A stretch of DNA of 64,000 bases, taken from Streptococcus catagoni. GTDB lineage: Bacteria > Bacillota > Bacilli > Lactobacillales > Streptococcaceae. The stretch is from positions 62,001 through 126,000 of the forward strand of contig NZ_WPCW01000003.1 of the NCBI RefSeq assembly GCF_011421425.1, written 5' to 3'. Below, piece after piece: positions 45,249-53,870 of the stretch (positions within the stretch are counted from its first letter, which is position 1; the number at the start of each line of letters is the position of its first letter). Below the pieces are notes generated by a model that saw only the letters and a program-made list of their open reading frames with translations, made no database searches and had not been told where the DNA came from. The position numbers and the translations under genes are program-made.

Positions 45249-46286
45249 TTAAGCTAACAATTTTTTTAAAATGGATTTAAGTTTCAGATAACGAATCTTC
45301 CACCTAAATTTTCTGGCCTGCCTTCTAACATGAGAAAAGCTGCTCCTGCCATTTCGAGCAAAGTAACCCTTAGGGTTAAAATAAGACCAGTCAAAATCAG
45401 CCAGCTGCTCTTTTTGGAATCTTTTTTTATGAATAAATTTTGGGGAATGAAAGCCCTTTGTTTGAGAGTTGCGAAAACTGGGATCATGTTGGCTGATGGG
45501 AGAGACATCTAAATCCCAATGCCTGTCTCCATCAGTTCCATAATTAAAACTGGCACCATTGACAAGGCCACGTTCTGTTATTTTTTCAGCATCTACTTCA
45601 TTAAGAAAATTGCCATCGCTATCCAAGATAAACTCTGTATGGAAATGAATGAGTAGCTTGATATTATAAGAGATTTCCTGATCTGGAAAGATGGCTTCTT
45701 TATTGTCAAACTTTAATTTATTATGAAGTCTAGCAGATTCTTTTAAAGAATAATCAACTTTTTTCCTTAAAAAGCTGCTTCCTTTTTTTGTCTTTAAAAA
45801 TTCTGCTAAAGCATAAGCATCTGTCATTTCTTCCCTCTTAAAATGACTTCTGATGTACTGGGCTTGCTGGCTGGAAATGATATAACGAAACTGATGCAGT
45901 CTCTTTTCTAAAGGACCTTCTTTTTCCAAGCTTCGCCCTGGAAAGGATTTATCAACTAAGGCTGCCAGTTCTGACCAAAAAGGAGCATCTGGGGATAAAT
46001 TGGGATCAAAATGGCTTAGAATTGTCTGTGTTTCTTCTAGATCACCACTTAATTCCAAAGGCATGCCAATACTATCTAAGAGGATTTTTAAGACTTGCTT
46101 GGGCTCTTTCATGTCCTTTGCACCTTGCCAGAACTGATAAAAAATAGGAGAACCAATACGGTAGTCTATGACCTTTTGATCTTGAAATAGGGCAAGATCA
46201 TCTTTGGTCCATCCTATCTTAGATAAAAAGGAAAGCCTCTTATAACGGTTGATAATAGGGTTGTTTTCTGACATCTCACTTCTCAT
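45249..46286 (-). CDS. Streptococcal protein of unknown function (DUF3114-like)
   Basis: The 345-residue protein (AAGGTGAG eight bases before the ATG at 46286; an in-frame ATG lies at 46274) has an alpha-helical N-terminal half and a conserved-looking centre, HFHTEFILDSDGNFLNEVD, then GLVNGASFNYGTDGDRHWDLD. The C-terminus is very basic (FSHVRRQARKFRWKIRYLKL) and could bind nucleic acid. It matches my memory of the streptococcal DUF3114 group; no catalytic motif is recognised. Single gene. Confidence 0.65.
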   Translation of the reverse strand: MRSEMSENNPIINRYKRLSFLSKIGWTKDDLALFQDQKVIDYRIGSPIFYQFWQGAKDMKEPKQVLKILLDSIGMPLELSGDLEETQTILSHFDPNLSPDAPFWSELAALVDKSFPGRSLEKEGPLEKRLHQFRYIISSQQAQYIRSHFKREEMTDAYALAEFLKTKKGSSFLRKKVDYSLKESARLHNKLKFDNKEAIFPDQEISYNIKLLIHFHTEFILDSDGNFLNEVDAEKITERGLVNGASFNYGTDGDRHWDLDVSPISQHDPSFRNSQTKGFHSPKFIHKKRFQKEQLADFDWSYFNPKGYFARNGRSSFSHVRRQARKFRWKIRYLKLKSILKKLLA

Positions 46287-46336
46287 TTCTCACTCACCTT
46301 TTTTACTATTATAGCCTATATAGCCTAAAAAAGAAA

Positions 46337-46378
46337 AAGCAAACAACCTCCACTAGGTGGAATTGTTCGCCTTTTTTG
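46337..46378. terminator. Bidirectional terminator after glpF
   Basis: GCAAACAACCTCCAC and GTGGAATTGTTCGC pair imperfectly around TAG, flanked by A-rich and T-rich tracts on opposite sides. It lies 50 bp past the glpF stop. Confidence 0.65.
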
Positions 46379-46426
46379 TTGATATGAGTTCAAGAGATAT
46401 TTTATAATGCTTGCTAGATTTTTCTC

Positions 46427-47137
46427 TTATAAGATTGCTAGGACTAGTTGGTAAAGCAGAGCTCCCACAACACCACCAAGGATTGGGCCGACTACTGGTA
46501 TCCAAGCGTAAGACCAGTCTGAGTCTCCTTTGTTTGGAATTGGTAAAATAGCATGTATGATACGAGGGCCTAAATCACGAGCTGGGTTAATGGCATAACC
46601 TGTTGTCGCACCAAGAGAGAAGCCTACAGCAATAACCACTAAACCAACAATGATTGGACCTAAGCCATCTGCAACCTTGTTAGGTCCGATAGCCATAACC
46701 GTAATGACAAGGACAGCAGTTCCTAGGGCTTCACCTAATAGGTTTGACCAGGTGTGGCGGATAGCTGGGCCAGTTGAGAAACAAGCCAAGATAGTGCCAG
46801 CATCCTCAGTTTCTTTCCAATGTGGGTAGTAATGCAGGTAAACAAGGATAGCACCTAAGCCTGCTCCAAGGAATTGTGCTAGTAAGTAGATAGGAACTTG
46901 TCCCCAAGAAAATGCTCCTGTAGCAGCTAAGGCTATGGTTACTGCAGGATTTAAATGTGCGCCACTCAAAAATCCACTGATGTAGACAGCAATGCTCACT
47001 GCTACGCCCCATCCTAAAACAATAGCGATCCAGCCACTGTTTTGTGCCTTAGTTTTGTTCAAAATACAAGCAGAAACAACACCATCACCTAAAAGTACCA
47101 AGACCAAGGTACCTAATAATTCACCTATAAAGTTCAT
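46427..47137 (-). CDS. glpF: Glycerol facilitator (MIP family)
   Basis: This 236-residue aquaglyceroporin has six membrane helices and two half-helix loops, SGAHLNPAVTIAL (about 58-70) and TTGYAINPARDLGPRI (about 185-200); the Asp after the second NPA is the aquaglyceroporin hallmark. It follows dhaM after ten bases, so it is the last gene of dhaKLM-glpF and supplies glycerol or dihydroxyacetone. Confidence 0.93.
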   Translation of the reverse strand: MNFIGELLGTLVLVLLGDGVVSACILNKTKAQNSGWIAIVLGWGVAVSIAVYISGFLSGAHLNPAVTIALAATGAFSWGQVPIYLLAQFLGAGLGAILVYLHYYPHWKETEDAGTILACFSTGPAIRHTWSNLLGEALGTAVLVITVMAIGPNKVADGLGPIIVGLVVIAVGFSLGATTGYAINPARDLGPRIIHAILPIPNKGDSDWSYAWIPVVGPILGGVVGALLYQLVLAIL

Positions 47138-47147
47138 GCTAATCTCC

Positions 47148-47522
47148 TTATTTATTGATTTCCAATTCTTTTAACTGTTGCAAGATGGCTTCCTTATCCG
47201 CACCAGCCTGAAGAAGAGCTGCTGCTGTGTAAGCACCTTCAACGATTGGAACAACGTTGAGTATAATTTCTTTGTCAGAAAAATCAGAGACCATTTCAAT
47301 GTTCATACGTGCTGAACCAAGATCGAAAAAGGCCAAGAGTTCTTCTTTAGGATTTTCTTCAACAATAGCTTGAACTTGGTCAAAGCTAGTTCCGATTCCG
47401 CCGTCTTCTGTCCCACCAACATAGGTAATGGCTACATCAGTTGCCACTTCTGAAATCAAATCTACAACCCCTTGAGCAATATTTTTAGAATGCGATACAA
47501 TGATAATTCCTAAATCTGACAT
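47148..47522 (-). CDS. dhaM: Dihydroxyacetone kinase phosphotransfer subunit DhaM
   Basis: This 124-residue EIIA(man)-like domain has the phospho-histidine at His11 (LGIIIVSHSKNIAQG) and GGTEDGGIGTSF. It accepts phosphate from HPr and passes it to ADP on DhaL. Only the EIIA-like domain is present, without the HPr and EI domains of E. coli DhaM, as in lactic acid bacteria. Its ATG shares a base with the dhaL stop. Confidence 0.93.
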   Translation of the reverse strand: MSDLGIIIVSHSKNIAQGVVDLISEVATDVAITYVGGTEDGGIGTSFDQVQAIVEENPKEELLAFFDLGSARMNIEMVSDFSDKEIILNVVPIVEGAYTAAALLQAGADKEAILQQLKELEINK

Positions 47523-48097
47523 TAGATCACCTCTGCTTCTATCATGGCTTCAAATAAGAGACCTGAAGAAAATGAGCCTGGGTCAATATGACCGACAGAA
47601 CGTTCTCCTACATAAGAAGCACGTCCTTTTGTAGCTTGGATATCCTTGGTTGCTAGAACCATCTCTTCAAGAGCAGTTTTAGTCAATTTGCCATCTTTAA
47701 GGGCTTGGATAACTGGTGTCCAAACATCTACCATGGTTTTTTCGCCAAGTTCTGCCTTGCCTCGTTTTTGAATCATATCAAGGCCTGCTTGCAAGCTATC
47801 AGCTAGTGACATCTGATCAACTGACTTGGTGATCCCCATAAAGGCTGAGCCATATAGAGGACCTGAAGCACCACCGACTTTTCCTAATAATTGCATAGCG
47901 ACTACTTTAAAGACATCAGAGGCATTGTCGAAATCTTTACCTTCTAAGTTTTCCATAACTGCTGACATACCACGGGCCATGTTGCCACCGTGATCACCGT
48001 CTCCAATTGGTGTGTCCAACTGACTTAAATAGTCTTTGTTAACTTGGATTTTATCATTAAATAATGTCATCCATTTCATTGCTTGTTCTACTTGCAT
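47522..48097 (-). CDS. dhaL: Dihydroxyacetone kinase ADP-binding subunit DhaL
   Basis: The 191-residue all-helical protein has the magnesium/ADP motif PIGDGDHGGNMARGM (about 29-43) and GGASGPLYGSAFMG. DhaL holds ADP as a cofactor that is rephosphorylated by DhaM. It follows dhaK after 10 bp. Confidence 0.95.
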   Translation of the reverse strand: MQVEQAMKWMTLFNDKIQVNKDYLSQLDTPIGDGDHGGNMARGMSAVMENLEGKDFDNASDVFKVVAMQLLGKVGGASGPLYGSAFMGITKSVDQMSLADSLQAGLDMIQKRGKAELGEKTMVDVWTPVIQALKDGKLTKTALEEMVLATKDIQATKGRASYVGERSVGHIDPGSFSSGLLFEAMIEAEVI

Positions 48098-48107
48098 CTT
48101 GTCCTCC

Positions 48108-49097
48108 TTACCATGCTGGTGTGATAACGTCTGTTTTAAGAGCTTCTACCCAGTGGTCGTCTTCAAGCTTGATTAGGGTCAATGACAAGCCAGCCATATC
48201 AATAGAGGTCATGTAATCACCAATTTTCTTGAAGCTAACTCCTACACCTTTTTCAGCCAATAATTTTGCCACATCATTAGCAAAAACATATTGTTCCATT
48301 AATGGTGTTGCACCTAGTCCGTTAATCAATAGACCATAGCGATCACCCTCTTTTAGTTCAAAGCTAGCTACTAATTTTTCAACCAATTCTTTAGCTAAGA
48401 CTGCTGAGGATTGTAATTTTTCTTTTTTATAGCCTGGTTCACCATGAATACCAACTCCATATTCAAATTCATCATCTTCTAAGACAAAGCCTGGTTTGCC
48501 AACTTCTGGAACAGTTGCACCAGATAGGGCTAGGCCAATAGTTTTGATATTTGGAACCAATTGATCTGCTAAGGCTTTGATATCTGCTAGAGATTTACCT
48601 TCACGCGCAGCATGTCCTAAGATCTTGTGGACAAGGATAGTCCCTGCTACACCACGTCGGCCTTGTGTGTAGAGGCTATTCTCCACAGCAATATCATCAT
48701 CAACTACGACGCTAGAAACTTCAATACCTTCCATTTCAGCCATTTCTTGGGCCATTTCAAAGTTCATGATGTCGCCTGAATAGTTTTTGATAACCATAAA
48801 GACACCTGCGCCTTCATCGGCTGCTTTGATAGCTTCTAAAATTTGGTCAGGTGTTGGTGAAGTGAAAACAGCTCCACAAATGGCTGCCGAAAGCATTCCT
48901 TGGCCAACAAATCCAGCATGAGAAGGCTCATGTCCAGATCCACCACCTGAGATGAGGGCAACTTTACCTGATTTTTCAGCTTTACGGACAATAACATCAT
49001 AGCCATCCAGGCGTTCTACTAAGTCCGAGTGGATAAAAGCGAAACCTTTTAACATATCGTCAACAATGGTTTCAGCTTGGTTCATAATTTTTTTCAT
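48108..49097 (-). CDS. dhaK: Dihydroxyacetone kinase substrate-binding subunit DhaK
   Basis: The 329-residue protein has SGGGSGHEPSHAGFVGQG with His56, Asp110 in KNYSGDIMNF, and GVGIHGEPGYKK with His218, the residue that binds dihydroxyacetone covalently. All catalytic positions are kept. It is the first gene of dhaKLM-glpF, divergent from dhaS-dhaQ, with a cre site just upstream. Confidence 0.96.
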   Translation of the reverse strand: MKKIMNQAETIVDDMLKGFAFIHSDLVERLDGYDVIVRKAEKSGKVALISGGGSGHEPSHAGFVGQGMLSAAICGAVFTSPTPDQILEAIKAADEGAGVFMVIKNYSGDIMNFEMAQEMAEMEGIEVSSVVVDDDIAVENSLYTQGRRGVAGTILVHKILGHAAREGKSLADIKALADQLVPNIKTIGLALSGATVPEVGKPGFVLEDDEFEYGVGIHGEPGYKKEKLQSSAVLAKELVEKLVASFELKEGDRYGLLINGLGATPLMEQYVFANDVAKLLAEKGVGVSFKKIGDYMTSIDMAGLSLTLIKLEDDHWVEALKTDVITPAW

Positions 49098-49126
49098 TTG
49101 GGCTTCCTCCCTAAAACTAAAAATTT

Positions 49127-49141
49127 TGTTTACGCTTTCAG
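49127..49141 (-). promoter_or_regulatory. Catabolite-responsive element upstream of dhaK
   Basis: The minus strand reads CTGAAAGCGTAAACA, matching WTGNAANCGNWNNCW at 14 of 15 positions. It lies between the dhaK promoter region and its start, the position for CcpA-mediated repression. ccpA and hprK are both in this window. Confidence 0.7.
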
Positions 49142-49169
49142 TTTATCGAAATCTCCTCTTTTTGGTAAG

Positions 49170-49191
49170 GGACAAAATGTGGAATTTGTCC
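49170..49191. promoter_or_regulatory. DhaS operator between dhaK and dhaS
   Basis: The palindrome GGACAAAA-N6-ATTTGTCC matches the Lactococcus lactis DhaS site (GGACACAT-N6-ATTTGTCC) with an identical right half. It sits between the divergent dhaKLM and dhaSQ operons, upstream of the TATAAT at 49221-49226 for dhaS, so it is placed for activation. Confidence 0.8.
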
Positions 49192-49261
49192 TTATACTTT
49201 CCTCATTATTTTTGATAAAGTATAATAAGATAAAGAGACAAAAATGGGAAGGAGGTCTGAT

Positions 49262-49801
49262 ATGACAGCATCTTTGATTACTAAGAAACGGATTGCTAAG
49301 GCTTTTAAAAAAGAACTGGACAGCAAGCCTTTCGAAAAAATATCAGTCGTCGATATCATGGATCGTGCTGGTATTCGTAGACAGACATTCTATAATCATT
49401 TTGTCGATAAATATGAACTCCTGGATTGGATTTTTGAGACGGAACTGCAAGAGCAGGTTACCAATAATTTGAACTATATTACGGGTTTTCAGCTTCTTGA
49501 CGAGCTCCTCTTCTACTTCAGCAACAATAAAAACTTTTATGCTCAATTGTTTGCGATTAAAGATCAAAATGATTTTTACACCTACTTCGGTGATTATTGT
49601 TTGGTCCTTTTAGAAAAAATTATTTCAGAGCAAGAAACAAAAGCCAATATGAGTTTGGATGCTAACTATCGATCATTTTTAAAAACTTACCATTCCCGAG
49701 CTTTGGCTAATATGATTCGGGCCTTTGTGACTTCAGAGGCTGTCAAACCGGAAACCAACCTAATTAAAAAGACAATTCTAGCTAGTATGAAAGGAGGTTA
49801 A
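49262..49801 (+). CDS. dhaS: TetR-type activator DhaS
   Basis: The start is the ATG at 49262 behind GGAAGGAGG. The 179-residue protein has a TetR helix-turn-helix, FEKISVVDIMDRAGIRRQTFYNHFVDKYELLDW (read as two motifs around residues 22-55). In L. lactis, DhaS needs the co-activator DhaQ with bound dihydroxyacetone to switch on dhaKLM. The next gene is dhaQ and the operator lies upstream, so the circuit is complete here. Confidence 0.92.
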   Translation: MTASLITKKRIAKAFKKELDSKPFEKISVVDIMDRAGIRRQTFYNHFVDKYELLDWIFETELQEQVTNNLNYITGFQLLDELLFYFSNNKNFYAQLFAIKDQNDFYTYFGDYCLVLLEKIISEQETKANMSLDANYRSFLKTYHSRALANMIRAFVTSEAVKPETNLIKKTILASMKGG

Positions 49802-49804
49802 GTC

Positions 49805-50794
49805 ATGGTTACCATTTTAAATCATAGAAATAAAATGATTGAGCATTACATGAAAGGCATGCTACTGGCGCATCCCCATCTGGCCAAGCTTCCTGATCAA
49901 CCAATCATTTACAATCGAAACCAGAACCCAGACCTGATCCCCATTCTTTCTGGCGGTGGTTCTGGACATGAACCGGCCCATATCGGTTTTGTGGGCGACG
50001 GCATGCTGACGGCAGCTGTTTATGGAGACCTCTTCACGCCTCCAAGTTGGGAACAAATCTTAGAAGCTCTGCGATTCCTTAACAAAGGAAGGGGCGTTTT
50101 CGTCATCATTAAAAATTTCGAGGCCGATATCCGCGAATTTAGCAAGGCTATTCATCAAGCTCGAAACGAGGGCATTGCTGTTAAATACATCGTCTCTCAT
50201 GATGACATTTCGGTCGAGCCTAAGAAGAATTTTCAGATGCGACACAGGGGGCTTGCTGGCACCATTCTTTTGCATAAGATTTTGGGACAAGCTGCGCTTC
50301 TGGGGGCAGATTTGGATGAACTGGAGCAAGTCGCCTTTGGGCTTGCTACTGAGATTGCGACCATTGGCTTCGCAACAAAATCAGCGACTATCCCTAATGC
50401 CGCCCTACCACTTTTCGACCTGCCAAAAAACGACATCTCTTTTGGAATCGGCATCCACGGTGAAGAAGGCTATCGAACTGTACCATTTTCATCCTCTGAA
50501 CAACTGGCGGTGGAAATCACTAATAAGTTACAAATGAAATTCCATTGGCAGGAAAAGGATGCCTTCATCCTCCTAGTCAATAATTTAGGGACCACAACGG
50601 AATTAGAACAAGGTATCTTCCTCAATGATCTAGGCCAACTCTTAGATTTAGAAGGATTAGATATTGCCTATATTAAAAACGATAAATACATGACCAGCCT
50701 AGATATGACCGGCATATCGGTAACCCTAGCCCGCTTGAAAGACCCCATTTGGTTAGACTACCTCAAAGCACCAACCAACGCCTTCGCTTGGTAA
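49805..50794 (+). CDS. dhaQ: DhaK-like co-activator DhaQ
   Basis: The protein has 329 residues, the same length as DhaK and clearly homologous (SGGGSGHEPAHIGFVGDG with His55, FGIGIHGEEGYR with His218), with Asp108 in NFEADIRE. It keeps the histidine that binds dihydroxyacetone. In L. lactis DhaQ is a ligand-sensing co-activator of DhaS rather than a kinase subunit. Its stop is followed by a palindromic terminator that has been split by repeat copy C. It starts four bases after dhaS. Confidence 0.9.
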   Translation: MVTILNHRNKMIEHYMKGMLLAHPHLAKLPDQPIIYNRNQNPDLIPILSGGGSGHEPAHIGFVGDGMLTAAVYGDLFTPPSWEQILEALRFLNKGRGVFVIIKNFEADIREFSKAIHQARNEGIAVKYIVSHDDISVEPKKNFQMRHRGLAGTILLHKILGQAALLGADLDELEQVAFGLATEIATIGFATKSATIPNAALPLFDLPKNDISFGIGIHGEEGYRTVPFSSSEQLAVEITNKLQMKFHWQEKDAFILLVNNLGTTTELEQGIFLNDLGQLLDLEGLDIAYIKNDKYMTSLDMTGISVTLARLKDPIWLDYLKAPTNAFAW

Positions 50795-50802
50795 AGATAA
50801 CA

Positions 50803-51136
50803 AAAGAAGTTAGGAAAATTTCCTAACTTCTTCAGACTGTAGACAAACCCTATTTACCTAGACAAATAAGCTAAGAAGCTCTGCAGGCTATCACTAAATT
50901 TCCTGTTTCTGCGAGCAAACGCGAGCGGATTCACGATACCTCCGCCGTGCTGAAAGTGTCTAAAATGCCTTTAATAGCAACATTTTAGACACTCGGAACT
51001 TTCGAGACCCTAGGCTCGAAAGTTAGGTATGGAATTATTAAAAGAAGTCGCTACCGTCCGGAAGCACCTAAGGAAGGTATCAAAAAATGACTTTTTCTTC
51101 AAACTGAAAGAAGTTAGGAAAATTTCCTAACTTCTT
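50803..51136. repeat. Duplicated terminator hairpin flanking repeat copy C
   Basis: A 30-base sequence (AAAGAAGTTAGG...CCTAACTTCTT, a near-perfect palindrome) occurs identically at 50803-50832 and 51107-51136. The left copy ends dhaQ transcription and the right copy ends the convergent ABC permease gene at 51138. The repeat element is exactly between the two. Confidence 0.85.
50833..51106 (+). mobile_element. Non-coding structured repeat, copy C (274 bp)
   Basis: It begins CAGACTGTAGACAAA and ends CTTCTTCAAACTG. Internal hairpins are GTGTCTAAAATG/CATTTTAGACAC (50956-50992) and AACTTTCGAG/CTCGAAAGTT (50997-51024). The TTAAACAGTCA hairpin of copies A and B is replaced by unrelated sequence. 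No coding capacity. The 343-base gap between dhaQ and the ABC gene holds only this element and its hairpins. Confidence 0.78.
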
Positions 51137-51137
51137 T

Positions 51138-51923
51138 TTAAGATCCTGCGCTTTCGTAAGCCTCTAGTCCTAAATGCCAAATTTTTAAAGCAAGGACAAA
51201 AATCAGAAGGGATATTAGAATGAGGCCTCCGATGTTAAAGAAGAGCCCCTGACCATTTAAAAAATAGGCTGCTGGGTAATAGGCTGTAAAGGCAAAGGGA
51301 ATGACAAAGCTAAGCACCCAACGTAAGACAGGATTGTAAATAGACATGGGGTATTTGGCAAAATCATTAAACATGTAAAAAATATAAGTGACTGCACCTG
51401 ATTGCTTGGTCCAAAAGGCAATACTTGCTGTTGCAATCTTTAGTGAGGTGTAAATCAAGGTCGCAAAAGGAATGGTTACAAAAAACAGAAAGATTTTCAT
51501 CGCTGTCCAATGGACACTTGAGAAGGTTGAGCCTAATAAAAGCAGAGCCACCAACAATTCCCCAAGTGCATCAACCTGAAAGGTTTCAACCAAGACATGA
51601 AAGAGGGGATTGAGTGGGCGTGTCAGATACTTATCAAAGTCTCCTCGCCGAACCAAACGTTGGCCAATGGCCCAAAGATTATCAAAGAAAAGATGATCAA
51701 TACCCTTTGGTATCAAAGAAAAACCATAGATAAAGGCAATTTGTTGAAAGGACCAGCCTTCTAAACTAGGAATATGCTGAAAAATCACCTTTAGAAATAA
51801 AAGATTCAAGCCCTGGGTTAAAAAGACACCCAAAACCCCTACGAAAAAATCGACCTTGTATTCCATGATCTGTTTTAAATACTGCTTAATGAAAATGGCG
51901 TGCATGCGTCCCATTTTTTTCAT
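51138..51923 (-). CDS. ABC-2 type exporter permease (DUF990-like)
   Basis: The 261-residue protein has about six membrane helices and the features of the ABC-2/DUF990 permeases (YKVDFFVGVLGVFLTQGLNL at the N-terminus, LTRPLNPLFHVLVETFQ in the central loop). It is the third gene of an ATPase-permease-permease operon, one base after the middle gene. Substrate unknown; related systems export drugs or lipids. Confidence 0.82.
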   Translation of the reverse strand: MKKMGRMHAIFIKQYLKQIMEYKVDFFVGVLGVFLTQGLNLLFLKVIFQHIPSLEGWSFQQIAFIYGFSLIPKGIDHLFFDNLWAIGQRLVRRGDFDKYLTRPLNPLFHVLVETFQVDALGELLVALLLLGSTFSSVHWTAMKIFLFFVTIPFATLIYTSLKIATASIAFWTKQSGAVTYIFYMFNDFAKYPMSIYNPVLRWVLSFVIPFAFTAYYPAAYFLNGQGLFFNIGGLILISLLIFVLALKIWHLGLEAYESAGS

Positions 51924-51924
51924 A

Positions 51925-52743
51925 TTATCCTCCTTGAATGGTCAAATAGAATTGCACCTTTTTCCAAATCACCTGTGAAAAAAGAAGGATGACAAGTAGC
52001 CAAAAGACCTGTAAGCCTATAGCTTCTAGCACTTGCACCATGGACAACTTGCCGATAACAATCATAACAGGAAGATAGATCAAAGATGAAAAAGGAAGGA
52101 AACCTAAAATATCTGCAATCACTTTTGGGAAAAATACCAAAGGTATGAGACTGCCCGACATAAAAGAAATCAATGTGTTTTTCAAAAGATTGGAACCCCA
52201 TAAATTTTTAAAGACAAAGGCAGAGAAACCAAAACAAATATTGAAGTAAAAATTAATCAAAAAAGCCAATAAAAGACTGATTAAATAAGCCAGTAAGGAA
52301 GTTAGGGAAAGTAAGGCAGACAAACCACTCATGACCTTATAAACAAATAAAATGATCAAAAAAGGAAGACCCAGTGATAAGAAAATCAGCAACTTACCCC
52401 CAATTTCTACAAACAAGTAAGAAGCCGCAAAATGTACGGGTCTTAAGAGACGCATAATAATGGTGCCCTCTTTGACTTCCTCCCCAATCATAAAGGAACT
52501 GTCTGACTTAGTTAGTAAGTTGGTAATAAAGCTCATGATGATATAAAGGCTCATATCAGATAGGGTAAAACCTTGAATCAAGCTTTGATCTGAGGAATCA
52601 AAGACTGCCTTCCACAGGTAAAAAGCGACAAAAGCTCCCATAAGATCACCCAGCCGATATAAAATGAAATTAAGTCGATAGGTCATCAACTCTTGCATAC
52701 CAGCTCTCATAAAAGGCTTGTAACGTTTCCAAAAACTTTTCAT
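51925..52743 (-). CDS. ABC-2 type exporter permease
   Basis: The 272-residue protein has about six membrane helices; MRLLRPVHFAASYLFVEIGG aligns with the matching loop of its partner. Its ATG shares a base with the end of the ATPase gene. It probably forms a heterodimer with the 51138-51923 product. Confidence 0.82.
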   Translation of the reverse strand: MKSFWKRYKPFMRAGMQELMTYRLNFILYRLGDLMGAFVAFYLWKAVFDSSDQSLIQGFTLSDMSLYIIMSFITNLLTKSDSSFMIGEEVKEGTIIMRLLRPVHFAASYLFVEIGGKLLIFLSLGLPFLIILFVYKVMSGLSALLSLTSLLAYLISLLLAFLINFYFNICFGFSAFVFKNLWGSNLLKNTLISFMSGSLIPLVFFPKVIADILGFLPFSSLIYLPVMIVIGKLSMVQVLEAIGLQVFWLLVILLFSQVIWKKVQFYLTIQGG

Positions 52744-53738
52744 TACAGCTCCTTTCTATAAAAACGCCGGATGATATCTTCAATATCAACCTCAGCCATT
52801 TTTAAATCTCTGACTGAGAAGTCCGCCATGGTTGCCTGGATCAAGTCAGCTGTCTGATAAGAACTAGAATCATACTGTAATTCTAGACTACTATCTTGTC
52901 TAACCACCTTGATATGCTCCATCCCCTCAAAACGTGAGCGCTTCTGCTCTTGATTAGGGGCCAAGTCAAAGGATAATTGTTTGATCTTTCCGAAGTTTTC
53001 CTTTAGCTGGGCAACTGTTCCGTCAAAAATCTCCTGACCCTTATCAATCATGAAAATCCGACTACAGAGCTGTTCAATATCACTTAGATCATGGGTTGTG
53101 AGTAAGATGGTTGTCTGTTCTTCTTGATTGATTTGACGAATGGCTTTACGGATATTATCTTTAACAGAAACATCAAGGCCAATGGTTGGCTCATCTAAGA
53201 AGAGAACCTTAGGATTATGAAGCAGAGATGCGGCAATATCAGCCCGCATCCGCTGACCTAAAGACAGAGTTCTAACAGGATCCTTGATAAAGTCGTTTAG
53301 ATCTAAGACCTCATTTAAAAAGTCCATACGCTTACGAAAATCTTTTTCAGGTACATCATAGATCTCCTTTAAAACCGTATAGGTCTCCTGCAAGGCCAGG
53401 TCCCACCATAATTGCGTGCGTTGCCCAAAGACAACACCGATGTCCTTGACATAGTCTTGTCGGTTTTCCTGAGGGATTTTTCCATTAATGCGGCAATAGC
53501 CCGATGTTGGTTTTAAGATACCTGTCAACATCTTGATGGTGGTTGATTTGCCTGCGCCATTGGCTCCAATAAAACCTAAAATCTGTCCTTTTGGCACTTC
53601 AAAGCTTATATCTTTAACAGCCTGAAAAGTCTCTCTTTGCGGATTGATAAAAGAACGGAGCGCCCCCTTTAAACCAGTCTCCTTGATCGTTTTAACAAAA
53701 TGCTTTTGCAAATGGGAAACTTCAATCATAGTCATCAC
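52743..53738 (-). CDS. ABC exporter ATP-binding protein (DrrA-like)
   Basis: The 331-residue ATPase has Walker A GANGAGKSTTIKML (about 57-70), signature SLGQRMRADIAASLLHNP, Walker B VLFLDEPTIGLD and a C-terminal ~80-residue extension typical of DrrA-like exporters. The Q-loop reads VVFGQRTQLWWDL, typical for the DUF990-associated ATPases. First gene of the exporter operon. Confidence 0.88.
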   Translation of the reverse strand: MMTMIEVSHLQKHFVKTIKETGLKGALRSFINPQRETFQAVKDISFEVPKGQILGFIGANGAGKSTTIKMLTGILKPTSGYCRINGKIPQENRQDYVKDIGVVFGQRTQLWWDLALQETYTVLKEIYDVPEKDFRKRMDFLNEVLDLNDFIKDPVRTLSLGQRMRADIAASLLHNPKVLFLDEPTIGLDVSVKDNIRKAIRQINQEEQTTILLTTHDLSDIEQLCSRIFMIDKGQEIFDGTVAQLKENFGKIKQLSFDLAPNQEQKRSRFEGMEHIKVVRQDSSLELQYDSSSYQTADLIQATMADFSVRDLKMAEVDIEDIIRRFYRKEL

Positions 53739-53870
53739 TTTTCCTCATGCTTTCTCTTTGATTTATTAAGACTAATAGCCTATTGTTAGGCAATTATAAC
53801 ACGCTTACAATGCTTGAGCGAGCGCTTTCTTAATCTTTTTTTAAGCTTAGTCACAAAATCTAAAAAAACT

